This document shows, one piece after another, positions 18,491 through 27,899 of a stretch of 64,000 bases of DNA. The stretch's first letter is position 1. Every line of letters begins with the position of its first letter. Below the pieces are notes generated by a model that was given only the letters and a program-made list of their open reading frames with translations, did not search any database and was not told the DNA's origin. The stretch comes from an uncultured Clostridia bacterium (GTDB lineage: Bacteria > Bacillota > Clostridia > Lachnospirales > CAG-274). The position numbers were made by a program, and so were the translations under genes. Where the stretch lies: positions 89,660-153,659 of the forward strand of contig CATLIG010000002.1 in assembly GCA_949948985.1 (NCBI GenBank), given 5' to 3'.

Positions 18491-18627
18491 TATAAAGAGA
18501 ATCTCTGGATAAAGGAGGTTCTCTTAAAGACAATATTCTTAGAATCCGAATGAAAGCGGAATATACATAAAAAATCAACTATATTGTTTTAAGAGTTTTT
18601 TGTGTATTGATGTTTTCAGAAAGGTTC

Positions 18628-18656
18628 TTGATTGAAATTGTACTGAAAATTTATAT
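18628..18656 (+). promoter_or_regulatory. Candidate promoter of the pantothenate operon
   Basis: TTGATT and TTATAT (or TATATG one base on) with a 17-bp spacer, about 130 nt before the first gene. Confidence 0.35.
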
Positions 18657-18782
18657 GTAAAAATGATGATTGTTTTTTATTTAACAGCGTTTTACACTAA
18701 TAATTTTATGGGTTTCCATAGAATTTTATTTCAGCCTGTATCTTTAAAATTATGTTGAAAGAGCGGGACCGGAGGTGTTTTT

Positions 18783-19631
18783 ATGAAAATAGGTTTTATC
18801 GGGGCGGGCAGAGTAGGCTGTTCTTTTGGAAAATATCTGAAAAAAAACAAAATTGCGGTTTCAGGCTATTACAGCAGAAATTATGAAAACGCTAAGTTTG
18901 CCTCCGATTATACCAATTCTATATGTTTTGGCGATTTTTGCTCACTTGCGGAAAATTCGGATATTATTTTTATCACTGTAAAAGACAGTGCTATATCCGA
19001 AATATGGAACAGACTTTCTTTTGAAAATTTAAAAGGAAAGTATGTCTGTCATTGCAGTGGGGCGTTGTCTTCAGAGATTTTTGAAAAAGCTTCGGATATG
19101 GGTGTATTTGTATGCTCTGTTCATCCTATGCTTGCGGTCTGCGGAAAAGACAATGCTGAAAATTTTGCCAAAGCTTTTTTTACTGTTGAGGGAAATTTCA
19201 ACGCTTGCCATAAAATTAAAAAAATTTTGGAGAGTATTGGAAACAGTGTTAAAATTATTGAAAACTCACAGAAAAAATCTCTTTATCACCTTGCTTGTGT
19301 TTTTCAAAGCAATTTGATTAACGCTCTTATTTATATGGGCTGTGAATTTCTTAAAGAATGCGGATTCAGCGAAAAAGAGGCTATAAATGCAGCAAGTCCG
19401 CTTATATACGGAAATATTGACAATATTTTAAAAAAAGGTGTTCAATATGCACTTACAGGCCCCGTTGAAAGACGAGATATTTCTACTATTGAAAAACACA
19501 TGAGAATTTTAAATGACAATGATAGTCTTATATACAGAATGTTGTCACTAAAGCTTGCTGAGATAGCTCAAATTAAAAATTCTGATATTTCTTATGATAA
19601 ATTGAAAAAATTTCTGGAGGGTTTTAAATGA
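18783..19631 (+). CDS. Rossmann-fold/DUF2520 oxidoreductase-like protein, first gene of the pantothenate operon
   Basis: 282 residues. An N-terminal NAD(P)-binding Rossmann fold ([16 protein letters not shown], the GxGxxG loop; residues 1-150) is followed by a helical DUF2520-type C-terminal domain (about 150-282; [21 protein letters not shown] is the conserved helix). The fold is that of small dehydrogenases related to ketopantoate reductase and F420-dependent reductases. Its stop overlaps the panB start by 4 nt, and no classical panE is seen nearby. I infer that it could supply the ketopantoate reductase step, but this is not shown by any catalytic signature. ATG is preceded by GGAGGTG. Confidence 0.8.
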   Translation: MKIGFIGAGRVGCSFGKYLKKNKIAVSGYYSRNYENAKFASDYTNSICFGDFCSLAENSDIIFITVKDSAISEIWNRLSFENLKGKYVCHCSGALSSEIFEKASDMGVFVCSVHPMLAVCGKDNAENFAKAFFTVEGNFNACHKIKKILESIGNSVKIIENSQKKSLYHLACVFQSNLINALIYMGCEFLKECGFSEKEAINAASPLIYGNIDNILKKGVQYALTGPVERRDISTIEKHMRILNDNDSLIYRMLSLKLAEIAQIKNSDISYDKLKKFLEGFK

Positions 19632-20455
19632 AAAATACAGTTATTACTTTTTCTCAGGCAAAAGAAAAAAATGAAAAATTATCTATGCTTACCGCTTATG
19701 ATTACTCAACGGCAAAGCTTATTGATGAGGCAGGCATTAACTCAATATTAGTAGGGGATTCACTCGGAATGGTTTGCCTTGGATATGAGGATACGCTTTC
19801 TGTTACTATGGAAGATATGATACATCATACAGCCGCTGTGTCAAGAGGATGTAAAAATGCTTTGATTGTAAGCGATATGCCTTTTATGTCTTATCAGACT
19901 TCCGTATATGACGCTGTAAAAAATGCGGGAAGACTCATAAAAGAGGGACACGCCCATGCTGTTAAACTTGAGGGAGGAAAGGAATTTGCCCCTCATATAG
20001 AGGCTATTGTGAAAGCGTCTATACCTGTTGTGGCTCACCTTGGACTTACTCCACAGTCTGTTAATGCTTTCGGAGGATTTAAGGTGCAGGGAAAATCTCT
20101 TGATGCCGCAAGAAATCTTATTGACGATGCCGTTAAAATTCAGGAGGCCGGAGCGTTTGCTGTTGTTTTGGAATGTGTTCCGTCAAAGCTTGCGGCGCTT
20201 ATTACAAAAAAACTTTCCATACCAACTATAGGCATTGGAGCGGGAGCAGGCTGTGATGGTCAGGTTCTTGTTTATCAGGATATGCTTTCTATGTATTCAG
20301 GCTTGACTCCAAAATTTGTTAAAAAATACGCCGATGTTGGGGAAATTATGAAAAACGCATTTAAAGCATATGGAGAAGACGTTTCTAATGGTGTTTTTCC
20401 TGATAAGACGAATGAGTTTTCCATTGATGATGAGATTATTGAAAAATTGTACTGA
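19628..20455 (+). CDS. panB: 3-methyl-2-oxobutanoate hydroxymethyltransferase
   Basis: First committed enzyme of pantothenate synthesis: adds a hydroxymethyl group from methylenetetrahydrofolate to ketoisovalerate to give ketopantoate. The 275-residue TIM barrel shows the family blocks [31 protein letters not shown] (metal-binding Asp), [18 protein letters not shown] and [15 protein letters not shown]. Length matches the family. The start overlaps the preceding stop (ATGA), so translation is coupled. The panC gene follows after 100 nt that carries a family E half-end (GTCGGAAATGCTGTAA). Confidence 0.97.
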   Translation: MKNTVITFSQAKEKNEKLSMLTAYDYSTAKLIDEAGINSILVGDSLGMVCLGYEDTLSVTMEDMIHHTAAVSRGCKNALIVSDMPFMSYQTSVYDAVKNAGRLIKEGHAHAVKLEGGKEFAPHIEAIVKASIPVVAHLGLTPQSVNAFGGFKVQGKSLDAARNLIDDAVKIQEAGAFAVVLECVPSKLAALITKKLSIPTIGIGAGAGCDGQVLVYQDMLSMYSGLTPKFVKKYADVGEIMKNAFKAYGEDVSNGVFPDKTNEFSIDDEIIEKLY

Positions 20456-20555
20456 TAATTTTTATTATGGCAATTCTTGAACAGATAGATGATACAGAAT
20501 AAAAAAATATTGTCGGAAATGCTGTAATTTGTCTTTGTAAAAAAGGAGTCTTTAT

Positions 20556-21395
20556 ATGAAAATTGTTAAAACCGCCTATGAGGTAAGAAATATTGTCAAT
20601 GAATGGAGAAAAAAAGGTCTGTCTGTAGGATTTGTCCCGACTATGGGATATTTGCACGAGGGACATCAAAGCCTTATAGAAAAGGCTGTAAAAGAAAATG
20701 ACAGAGTTGTGGTAAGCGTTTTTGTGAATCCTATGCAATTTGGAGAAAACGAGGATTTTGACAGCTATCCAAGAGATATTGATAGAGATTCTGAAATTTG
20801 TGAAAAAGCCGGATGCAGCGTTATTTTTAATCCTGATATTTCTGAAATGTACGGAGAATATTTTTCATCTTTTGTAAATATGAATACTCTGCCCCAAAGG
20901 CTTTGCGGGAAAAGCCGTCCTATTCACTTTAAAGGCGTATGTACGGTTGTAACCAAACTTTTTAATATTGTTTGTCCGGACAGAGCGTATTTTGGTCAAA
21001 AAGATGCTCAGCAGCTTGCTATAATAAAAAGAATGGTATCAGACCTTAATTTTAATATTAATATAATCGGCTGTCCTATTGTTCGGGAAGAGGATGGACT
21101 TGCCAAAAGTTCAAGAAATACTTACCTTAATGCGGAAGAGAGAAAAGCGGCTGTTGTGTTGTCACGTTCTCTTAAAATAGGAAAAAGTCTTATGGAAAAC
21201 GGTGAAAAATCTGCTGAAAAAATTATCTCGGCTGTAAAAGAGGAAATAAATAAGGAAAAACTGGCGAAAATTGATTATATTGAAATTGTTGATATGAATA
21301 GATTACAGCCTGTAAATGAAATAAATTGTCAGGTTCTTGTCGCTATAGCCGTTTATATAGGAAAAACAAGGCTTATTGATAATTTTATAATGTAA
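20556..21395 (+). CDS. panC: Pantothenate synthetase
   Basis: Joins pantoate and beta-alanine with ATP in the cytoplasm. The 279-residue protein carries the nucleotidyltransferase motifs in order: [14 protein letters not shown] (the HxGH signature), [20 protein letters not shown] and [12 protein letters not shown] (the KMSKS-like loop). AAGGAGTC precedes the ATG. It lies between panB and panD, giving the usual B-C-D order, and the close spacing suggests one transcript. Confidence 0.97.
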   Translation: MKIVKTAYEVRNIVNEWRKKGLSVGFVPTMGYLHEGHQSLIEKAVKENDRVVVSVFVNPMQFGENEDFDSYPRDIDRDSEICEKAGCSVIFNPDISEMYGEYFSSFVNMNTLPQRLCGKSRPIHFKGVCTVVTKLFNIVCPDRAYFGQKDAQQLAIIKRMVSDLNFNINIIGCPIVREEDGLAKSSRNTYLNAEERKAAVVLSRSLKIGKSLMENGEKSAEKIISAVKEEINKEKLAKIDYIEIVDMNRLQPVNEINCQVLVAIAVYIGKTRLIDNFIM

Positions 21396-21426
21396 CCGTC
21401 GTTTATATATTTTAAAGGGTGATTTT

Positions 21427-21813
21427 ATGATGCTTAATATGCTTAAAGGAAAAATTCACAGAGTTAAGGTTACTCAGGCGGAGCTTGATTATGTCGGAAG
21501 TATTACGGTTGACGAGGATTTGCTTGACGCGGCGGGTATTCGTGAATATGAACAGGTTCATATTGTGGATATAAACAATGGACAAAGATTTGAAACTTAT
21601 ACTATAAAAGGGGAAAGAGGCTCCGGAATTATTTGTCTTAATGGCGCCGCCGCAAGATGTGTACAGAAAAGTGACCTTGTTATTATTATGAGTTATGCGC
21701 AAATGTCAGAAGAGGAAGCCGAAAATCACAAGCCTAAAGTTGTTTTTGTTGATGAAAATAATAAAATTTCCAAAATCAGCAGATATGAAAAACATGGAAA
21801 ACTTGTTATGTAA
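21427..21813 (+). CDS. panD: Aspartate 1-decarboxylase (pyruvoyl-dependent)
   Basis: Makes beta-alanine from aspartate for pantothenate synthesis. The proenzyme self-cleaves at the Gly24-Ser25 bond, visible in DYVGSIT, and Ser25 becomes the pyruvoyl cofactor. The ATG at 21427 puts this serine at the canonical position 25; the second ATG, 3 nt later, would not. Other conserved blocks are [27 protein letters not shown] and NGAAAR. The 128-residue length is standard. It lies 31 nt after panC with GGGTG upstream. Confidence 0.97.
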   Translation: MMLNMLKGKIHRVKVTQAELDYVGSITVDEDLLDAAGIREYEQVHIVDINNGQRFETYTIKGERGSGIICLNGAAARCVQKSDLVIIMSYAQMSEEEAENHKPKVVFVDENNKISKISRYEKHGKLVM

Positions 21814-21906
21814 AAGATTTGTATGATAATTTTAGAAATTTACATTTATCCATAGATTTTTAGTTGTTTAACAGGTTTGTTAAAATTTAAACATTTGTTT
21901 TTTATA

Positions 21907-22009
21907 TTAGACTTCTTTTAAAACTGTGTTATCGCAGCATTTCCGTAAAAAAGAAAAAATATTTTTTTGAACTTTTCAGAATTGTTGTAAGGTTTTGAAG
22001 AAGTCTATT
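21907..22009. repeat. Family D palindromic element
   Basis: TTAGACTTCTTTTAAAAC at the left is the near complement of GTTTTGAAGAAGTCTA at the right. Single ends of the same type (GACTTCTTTCG and CGAAAGAAGT) are seen at 22911 and 47200. Confidence 0.5.
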
Positions 22010-22035
22010 ATGACAATTTTTATAAAATATGCATA

Positions 22036-22112
22036 TATAGTCAATCAACTTAAAAATAAGTAAGTTCGGCGGCTAAAAATCCTTTTTCTCCTTTTCAAGT
22101 TGATTGACTATA
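22036..22112. repeat. Family A palindromic element, short form
   Basis: TATAGTCAATCAACTT at 22036 and AAGTTGATTGACTATA ending at 22112, with the same AAAAATAAGTAAGTTCGGCG interior as the 11666 copy. Confidence 0.85.
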
Positions 22113-22136
22113 TTATTTGGCAGACATGCTTGAAAG

Positions 22137-22230
22137 CCTCTGTAATACCATCTGAAAGCTATTTTCATATCGTACCTTGCTTGATTTTTTGTTAGTCGTC
22201 ATCACTTAAATTTCCTAACAGGTATGATAT
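22137..22230. repeat. Degenerate family C element
   Basis: CTCTGTAATACCATCTGAAA, CGTACCTTGCTTGATTTTTT and TTTCCTAACAGG follow the same block order as the copies at 8831 and 41482, with many mismatches. Confidence 0.4.
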
Positions 22231-22401
22231 TTTACTCTGAAAATTTTATGAATTGCTATAGTTTGTAAATTTTATATTTTTTTTATGAAGTTATATGTCA
22301 AAAAAATAAATTTTTATTGTATTTTTTGGAATTGAGATTGATTATTTTTATATTTTGACATAAATTGAAAAATCTTTTTTTGGAAAATATTATTAATTTT
22401 A

Positions 22402-22430
22402 TTGACATAAAGCAAATTTTGTGGTAGCTT
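22402..22430 (+). promoter_or_regulatory. Promoter of the cold-shock gene
   Basis: A perfect TTGACA, 17 bp and a weak TAGCTT, 46 nt before the ATG. Confidence 0.5.
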
Positions 22431-22476
22431 AAAAGAGTAACATTTATCTTTTTTATTTTTTAGGAGGATTTTTTTC

Positions 22477-22677
22477 ATGAAAAAAGGTACAGTAAAATGG
22501 TTTAACGCAGAAAAAGGTTTTGGATTTATTTCAGTTGAAGGTGAAGATGATGTATTTGTACATTTCTCAGCTATCAATTCTGAAGGATACAAGACTCTTG
22601 AAGAAGGACAGCAGGTTGAATTTGAAGTTGTTCAGGGTGCGAAAGGTCCTCAGGCTGCGAATGTATCTCGCTTATAA
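22477..22677 (+). CDS. Cold-shock protein (CspA/CspB family)
   Basis: A 66-residue single-domain RNA chaperone that binds single-stranded nucleic acid. RNP1 (KGFGFISV) and RNP2 (VFVHFSA) are both intact, and the protein starts with the typical KGTVKWFN. Length is exactly that of the family. A strong AGGAGG precedes the ATG. It is monocistronic, with a promoter at 22402 and a strong terminator at 22767-22802. Whether it is cold-induced or constitutive cannot be told. Confidence 0.97.
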   Translation: MKKGTVKWFNAEKGFGFISVEGEDDVFVHFSAINSEGYKTLEEGQQVEFEVVQGAKGPQAANVSRL

Positions 22678-22766
22678 TCTATTGAGTCTATAATTTAATG
22701 CAAAGCATTTTTTATATATAAAATTGGTTATATAGTAAGTTATCGTGTTTATGTTTGACACGAAGA

Positions 22767-22802
22767 AAAACTCTTTCGGATTTATTCCGAAAGAGTTTTT
22801 TG
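22767..22802 (+). terminator. Terminator of the cold-shock gene
   Basis: AACTCTTTCGGA (22769-22780) and TCCGAAAGAGTT (22786-22797) form a perfect 12-bp stem with a 5-nt loop, then a T run. Confidence 0.92.
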
Positions 22803-22820
22803 CTGTTAAAATGGTATTGG

Positions 22821-22892
22821 TATCAACTTAAAAATAAATCAGACTTGTTCTATCCCGATTTCTTTTGCTCCCTTTAAAGTTGATTAACTATA
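22821..22892. repeat. Degenerate family A short element
   Basis: TATCAACTTAAAAATAA at the left and AAAGTTGATTAACTATA at the right. The outer bases have decayed, but the arms still pair. Confidence 0.6.
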
Positions 22893-22928
22893 ATTTGTAA
22901 AATTTTTATCAGACTTCTTTCGCTGTAA

Positions 22929-23441
22929 TTAATCTACAAATCCTATATCACTTAAAGGATACCACCGAAAAAGTACTTTAGATTCTATATCGGATTTTTT
23001 TATTGCTCCAAAAAAACGGCTGTCTGTGCTTCGTTTTCGGTTATCTCCCAAAACGTAATATTCATCATCGTTAAGAGTTATATCTATATTTCCGTTTGTT
23101 GAATCGGGTGATTTTATATATGGTTCAATTAAAAGGTTATTATTTATAAAGACTTGCCCGTTTTTTATAACTATGTGGTCTCCCGGTTTTCCTATTACTC
23201 TTTTTACAATTATTTCTTCTTTATCGTTATAATTTATTTTGCAAAGTATAATATCGCTGTAGTCTATAAAATCAAGATACGCGAAAAGTCTTGATACTAA
23301 AACTCTGTCACCTGTTCTGAATGTGTTTTCCATTGATGAACCCTCGATTAAAAACGGCCAGAAAAGAAAATACAAAATTACCGCAAGAACTATTGCTTCT
23401 ATAAAGGCAGAACGCCATTCTTTCAATTTTGATTTATCCAT
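22929..23441 (-). CDS. lepB: Signal peptidase I
   Basis: Membrane serine-lysine protease that removes signal peptides from secreted proteins such as the GH5 enzyme in this window. The 170-residue protein has one N-terminal membrane helix (about 12-32), catalytic Ser36 in GSSMENT, general base Lys80 in IVKRVIGKPGD, and the conserved YYVLGDNRKRSTDSRFFG box. It is of the short Gram-positive type. It lies 10 nt downstream of the PEGA-domain gene on the same strand, so the two are probably co-transcribed. Confidence 0.95.
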   Translation of the reverse strand: MDKSKLKEWRSAFIEAIVLAVILYFLFWPFLIEGSSMENTFRTGDRVLVSRLFAYLDFIDYSDIILCKINYNDKEEIIVKRVIGKPGDHIVIKNGQVFINNNLLIEPYIKSPDSTNGNIDITLNDDEYYVLGDNRKRSTDSRFFGAIKKSDIESKVLFRWYPLSDIGFVD

Positions 23442-23451
23442 TTATTTAATT

Positions 23452-24906
23452 TTACTCCTTTTGTAATTCAACATTGTATGATGCGCCTTGACCTGATATA
23501 TACACTGAGCCTATTGTTATATCTTTATACCCTTCTTTTTTCAGAGTTATTGAATGCTGACCCTCAACCAAATCACCTGTATAAGGTGTCTGGCCTGATG
23601 CCATACCGTCTATTAAAAGATTAGCTCCGGTGGGATTTGAGTTTACAGTCAGAGTACCCATTTTTACTTCCTGAGCGAGGACGGGCTTTAAAAGTTTTTC
23701 AGGGGTGTTTACAGTAAAGCGGCTGCTGTAATTTATATATCCGTCTTTTACTATTTCTATTGTATATTGTCCATATTCAAGTTCCAAAGGCTCTCTTGAA
23801 AGCTCCAGGTTTCCGTTTATATAAAGAGCGTAATCGCTTACATTTGGACGAATTGTTACCTTTCCTGCCTTTATGGGTATTGTGTTAAGGTCAAGGGTGG
23901 ATTTTTCATTTACAGCAATATCTATATCTTCTATAAATGCTTCTATGTTGTCGCCTTTTACAACAACTTTATGTGTTCCCTCATTTAGCTTTACTGTAGT
24001 TATGTTTGGCAGCTTTCTGTATATATTTGTATCAATTTCTATTATTCCGTTTTTTATTTTGTCATTTTTCTTTACTTCAAGTTCTCCATGCCCCTTATCA
24101 AGCTTTACAGTCCATATGGTATCATCGTATCCGGATATTGTTATTAAGTCTATTGACGGGTCAAGAAAGTCAGGAGAAAAATTTTCCGTTTTATATATAA
24201 AATTTGTCATATCCGTATAGGAATATGTTTTTGTATTAGTTGTTATCATCTTATTTATGGTATCGATTTTATAGCCGTTTTTTAATGTTTCTTTAAACTC
24301 TTTGTCAGATTTTGTTATTGATACAAGAGCGTTGTTTTTATCATACACAAAATTTATTAAATCACCTTCGGAAAGTTCGTCAAAAACAATACCTTTATTA
24401 TATTTGTCGTGAATCAGTGTTCCTCCGGTTACAGTATATTCAGAGTTGTCATTAGAATTTATGTTGTATATTATAAGGGTTTTGAAAGCATCACTTTTTG
24501 AGCGGATTACACCAAGATACTCTTTTTCGGGAAATGAATTTACAGTTTCGGAAGGATTAGAGGAACTCTCATAATCAACAGTCGTGGTTTCAGAAACAAT
24601 ATTTGATTTTTTATCTGAACCTTTATCGGGATTTATAACATTAAACATTATTATAAATAAAGCAACAAAAACAACAGCTCCTATTCCTACGGCAAGAATC
24701 ATAAAAATAGGGTACTGTGATTTTTGCGGAGGAATTTTTGCGGGAGTTTTCTTCTTGATTTTTTTTACTTTTTTATTCTTTCCGTAATTTTCAAAAGAGT
24801 CAAAGGAATCCTGCTCGGAAAAGTTTTCCGCATTTTTGCTGGGAGTATAGAATACACCATCTTTTTCATAATCTTTATTATTATTTTTATTATGCCTGTA
24901 AGCCAT
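23452..24906 (-). CDS. Membrane-anchored PEGA-domain protein
   Basis: 484 residues, starting at the ATG at 24906 (MAYRHNKNNN), which has AAGAGGTTT upstream; the open frame extends further upstream but without a ribosome site. The layout is a charged cytoplasmic N-terminus (1-60), one membrane helix (about 65-90, ILAVGIGAVVFVALFIIMFNVI), and an extracellular part. The latter has an uncharacterised beta domain (130-290) and then three PEGA-type modules, of which the last (GTLTVNSNPTGANLLIDG, then GQTPYTGDLVEGQHSITL) is clearest. PEGA modules are commonly surface beta domains. It pairs with lepB. The function is unknown; a secretion or envelope-assembly role is only suggested by the neighbour. 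Confidence 0.8.
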   Translation of the reverse strand: MAYRHNKNNNKDYEKDGVFYTPSKNAENFSEQDSFDSFENYGKNKKVKKIKKKTPAKIPPQKSQYPIFMILAVGIGAVVFVALFIIMFNVINPDKGSDKKSNIVSETTTVDYESSSNPSETVNSFPEKEYLGVIRSKSDAFKTLIIYNINSNDNSEYTVTGGTLIHDKYNKGIVFDELSEGDLINFVYDKNNALVSITKSDKEFKETLKNGYKIDTINKMITTNTKTYSYTDMTNFIYKTENFSPDFLDPSIDLITISGYDDTIWTVKLDKGHGELEVKKNDKIKNGIIEIDTNIYRKLPNITTVKLNEGTHKVVVKGDNIEAFIEDIDIAVNEKSTLDLNTIPIKAGKVTIRPNVSDYALYINGNLELSREPLELEYGQYTIEIVKDGYINYSSRFTVNTPEKLLKPVLAQEVKMGTLTVNSNPTGANLLIDGMASGQTPYTGDLVEGQHSITLKKEGYKDITIGSVYISGQGASYNVELQKE

Positions 24907-25100
24907 AGTATTAAACCTCTTAAATTTAAAATTTTTATGTGCTTTGGAAATGCCGTATAATTTGAAATCGGTATAACCGTTGTTCTGCCATAATCGAATT
25001 TGTTCGACATTCCACAATAATATTTTATACATAATAATAAAAAAAAACAAGTATTTTTGAAAGATAATCAAAAATGCCGTAAAAAATTTTTTTTAAGCTC

Positions 25101-25127
25101 TTGACAAAAAATAAATAGTGCTATAAC
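25101..25127 (+). promoter_or_regulatory. Promoter of nfnAB
   Basis: A perfect TTGACA followed by TATAAC at 25122 (15-bp spacer; TAACCT at 25124 gives 17 bp), about 60 nt before nfnA. Confidence 0.45.
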
Positions 25128-25187
25128 CTTTAATGTAGCGGATATTTTTACGCGGGAATTACCACGTTGTTTAAAGGAGGTACATAT

Positions 25188-26078
25188 ATGTACAAAATAG
25201 TGAGCAAAAGGATTCTTACAGACAATATATTTCTTATGGATATAGAAGCGCCAAGAGTGGCTAAAACAGCTTTGCCGGGTCAGTTTGTGATAGTTAAAAA
25301 CACAGAGAGGGGAGAAAGGATTCCTCTTACTGTCGCTGACTATGACAGAGATAAAGGTACGGTTACTATTGTTTTTCAGACTGTTGGAAAAAGTACTCTT
25401 GAACTTGCCGGATATAAAGATGGAGATTATATATGTGATTTTGTAGGACCTTTGGGTCAGCCCAGTGATTTAGTTCATAAAAGCGATGATGAGCTTTTTA
25501 AAAAAAATATTATTTTTATAGCCGGAGGAGTTGGAACCGCGCCTGTATATCCACAAGTAAAGTGGCTTCGCGAAAAAGGTGTTTTGGCTGATGTTATTGT
25601 GGGAAGCCGTACAAAAGATTTATTGATTATGGAAGATGAGATGAAGTCTGTAGCCGGAAATTTATATGTTTGTACAGACGATGGTTCTTACGGATTTAAT
25701 GGACGTGTTACGGATTGTCTTAAAGACCTTGTTGAGAACAAAGGCAAAAAATATGACCACGCTGTTATTATTGGACCTATGATTATGATGAAATTCGCAT
25801 CGGCTATGACAAAAGAACTTAATATACCTACAATAGTAAGTCTTAATCCTATTATGGTTGACGGTACGGGAATGTGCGGGGCCTGCCGTGTGACGGTGGG
25901 AAACAAAGTTAAATTCGCTTGTGTCGATGGACCGGAGTTTGACGGACATCTTATAAATTACGATGAGGCTATGCGACGTCAGGCTATGTATAAAACAGAA
26001 GAAGGCAGAGCTAAGCTTAAATTTGAAGAAGGGGATACTCACAGTCATGGAGGCTGTGGTTGCGGAGGTGACAAATAA
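25188..26078 (+). CDS. nfnA: NADH-dependent reduced ferredoxin:NADP+ oxidoreductase, subunit A
   Basis: Small FAD- and [2Fe-2S]-containing subunit of the electron-bifurcating transhydrogenase NfnAB, which couples NADH, NADPH and ferredoxin pools in anaerobes. The 296-residue protein shows a flavin-binding beta barrel (LPGQFVIVKN, RIPLTVADYD), the NAD-binding FIAGGVGTAPVYPQVKWL block and the C-terminal [2Fe-2S] cysteines in GTGMCGACRVTV and KFACVDGPEFDGH. The start at 25188 is fixed by AAAGGAGG. A His/Cys/Gly-rich end (HSHGGCGCGG) is an extra feature that may bind metal. It overlaps nfnB by one nucleotide. The alternative name, sulfide dehydrogenase subunit, is used for homologues. Confidence 0.92.
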   Translation: MYKIVSKRILTDNIFLMDIEAPRVAKTALPGQFVIVKNTERGERIPLTVADYDRDKGTVTIVFQTVGKSTLELAGYKDGDYICDFVGPLGQPSDLVHKSDDELFKKNIIFIAGGVGTAPVYPQVKWLREKGVLADVIVGSRTKDLLIMEDEMKSVAGNLYVCTDDGSYGFNGRVTDCLKDLVENKGKKYDHAVIIGPMIMMKFASAMTKELNIPTIVSLNPIMVDGTGMCGACRVTVGNKVKFACVDGPEFDGHLINYDEAMRRQAMYKTEEGRAKLKFEEGDTHSHGGCGCGGDK

Positions 26079-27466
26079 TGAGTGATGTTTTAAAAAGAGT
26101 CCTTGTAAGAGAACAAGACGCTAAAGTAAGAGCGTCAAATTTTGATGAGGTTTGTCTTGGTTATAACGAAACAGAGGCTGTAGAGGAAGCGAAAAGATGT
26201 CTTGGCTGTAAAAACGCTAAATGTATTACAGGCTGTCCTGTATCAATAGATATTCCCGAATTTATCGGAAAGGTTAAAGAAGCTGATTTTAAGGCGGCGG
26301 CGGAGGTGATTGCTAAATATAGTGCGCTGCCCGCTGTATGCGGACGTGTTTGTCCTCAGGAAAACCAATGCGAGGGAGTATGTATAAGAGGAATTAAAGG
26401 CGACCCTGTTTCTATTGGAAAACTTGAGAGATTTGTAGCTGACTGGGCGTCGGAAAATAACATTGACCTTAGTATGACAGAGGCTAAAAACGGTAAAACA
26501 GTTGCTGTTATAGGCTCAGGACCGGCAGGTCTTACCTGTGCCGGTGATTTAGCTAAAAAAGGCTATGATGTTACTGTTTTTGAGGCTCTTCACAAAGCAG
26601 GCGGTGTTTTGGAATATGGTATTCCTGAATTTAGGCTACCAAAAGAAAAGGTCGTTAAAAACGAAATTGATAATATTAAAAAACTTGGTGTAAAGTTTGA
26701 AACAAATGTTATTGTGGGAAGAACAATTACTATTGACCAGCTTTTTGATGATGAGAAATTCGATGCTGTATTTATTGGTTCAGGAGCGGGACTTCCAAAA
26801 TTTATGGGTATTCCGGGAGAAAACGCCAACGGCGTGCTTTCAGCGAATGAGTTTCTTACCCGTGTAAATCTTATGAAAGCTTACGATGAAAATTATGACA
26901 CACCTGTTAAAATCGGTAAAAAGGTCGCTGTTGTTGGCGGGGGAAACGTGGCTATGGACGCTGCAAGAACAGCTTTAAGGCTTGGTTCTGAAAGTCATAT
27001 TGTTTACAGAAGAGGAACTGAACAACTGCCGGCAAGAGTGGAAGAAGTTCATCACGCTATAGAAGAGGGTGTTATTTTTGATACTCTTACAAATCCTACG
27101 GAAATTCTTGTTGATGATAATGGCTGGGTATGCGGTATGAAGTGTGTAAAAATGGAGCTGGGAGAACCCGATGAATCAGGCAGAAGAAGTCCTGTGGTAA
27201 TAGAAGGCTCTGAATTTGTTATAGATGTGGATACAGTTATAATGAGTCTTGGGACATCTCCTAATCCTTTGATTTCTTCAACTACAAAAGGTCTTGACGT
27301 TAATAAGAAAAGGTGTATTGTGGCGGAAGAGGAAACAGGTCTTACTTCACGAGAGGGTGTTTACGCCGGAGGAGATGCTGTTACGGGAGCCGCTACGGTT
27401 ATACTCGCTATGGGAGCCGGTAAAAAGGCTGCTGCCGCTATTGACGAGTATTTAAAAAAACGTTAA
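26078..27466 (+). CDS. nfnB: NADH-dependent reduced ferredoxin:NADP+ oxidoreductase, subunit B
   Basis: Large subunit of NfnAB, homologous to the small subunit of NADPH-dependent glutamate synthase. The 462-residue protein starts with cysteine motifs for two [4Fe-4S] clusters (CLGCKNAKCITGCP; CGRVCPQENQCEGVC). It continues with an FAD-binding fold (IGSGPAGLTCAGDLAKKGYDV) and an NADP-binding fold (VVGGGNVAMDAARTALRLG), and closes with a second FAD block (GVYAGGDAVTGAATVILAMGAGKKAA). The absence of a glutamate synthase large subunit beside it, and its coupling to nfnA, favour the transhydrogenase role over glutamate synthesis. A strong terminator follows. Confidence 0.93.
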   Translation: MSDVLKRVLVREQDAKVRASNFDEVCLGYNETEAVEEAKRCLGCKNAKCITGCPVSIDIPEFIGKVKEADFKAAAEVIAKYSALPAVCGRVCPQENQCEGVCIRGIKGDPVSIGKLERFVADWASENNIDLSMTEAKNGKTVAVIGSGPAGLTCAGDLAKKGYDVTVFEALHKAGGVLEYGIPEFRLPKEKVVKNEIDNIKKLGVKFETNVIVGRTITIDQLFDDEKFDAVFIGSGAGLPKFMGIPGENANGVLSANEFLTRVNLMKAYDENYDTPVKIGKKVAVVGGGNVAMDAARTALRLGSESHIVYRRGTEQLPARVEEVHHAIEEGVIFDTLTNPTEILVDDNGWVCGMKCVKMELGEPDESGRRSPVVIEGSEFVIDVDTVIMSLGTSPNPLISSTTKGLDVNKKRCIVAEEETGLTSREGVYAGGDAVTGAATVILAMGAGKKAAAAIDEYLKKR

Positions 27467-27474
27467 TTATTTCA

Positions 27475-27529
27475 TTAAAAACATCAATTTATTTAATCTT
27501 TATAAAGATTGATTAATTGATGTTTTTTT
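27475..27529 (+). terminator. Terminator of nfnAB
   Basis: AAACATCAATT and AATTGATGTTT are the outer arms of a long hairpin whose inner arms (TTAATC and GATTGA) also pair, followed by a run of T. Confidence 0.88.
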
Positions 27530-27899
27530 GCATAAAAATAATTATAATATTATTTCTGTAAAAAAATTTTATATTATTAATAAATTTTATGCTTTATTTT
27601 AATTGTGAATTTTTTTATTTTGTGATATAATTAAAAAAACTGATTAATTACGGCAAAACTATCATAAACTCATTTGACAGGGTATTTATTGCAAAGCAGA
27701 AAATAATTACAGTTTTATAGTTTGATTATTTTAAATGTTTTGCTGTTTCGCACTTGTGTGTATGTATAAAATTTAATTACAGCTAAACACTTGAAAATTA
27801 TTGAAAAAATAGCGGTTATTTAATAAAATGATATTTGCTGAAGGTACATACAGCATATGTTTTAAGCTGAAAATTATTTTATGAAAGCGGTGTTAAGTT
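27530..27899. other. Intergenic leader region before cdaA
   Basis: A candidate promoter lies at 27603-27631 (TTGTGA, 17 bp, TATAAT), about 270 nt before cdaA. Downstream of it are degraded family B ends (ACGGCAAAACTATCA near 27650 and GTTTTGCTGTTTCGC near 27738). No structured RNA was recognised. Confidence 0.4.

Noticed and set aside
18491..18530. Regulatory RNA hairpin upstream of the pantothenate operon
   Set aside because: The AAGAGAA...TTCTCTT hairpin has no T run and no match to a known leader; it may be chance or part of the rpmE 3' end.
26078..27466. Glutamate synthase small subunit (gltD)
   Set aside because: The fold is shared, but there is no gltB neighbour and the gene is coupled to nfnA, so NfnB is the better call.
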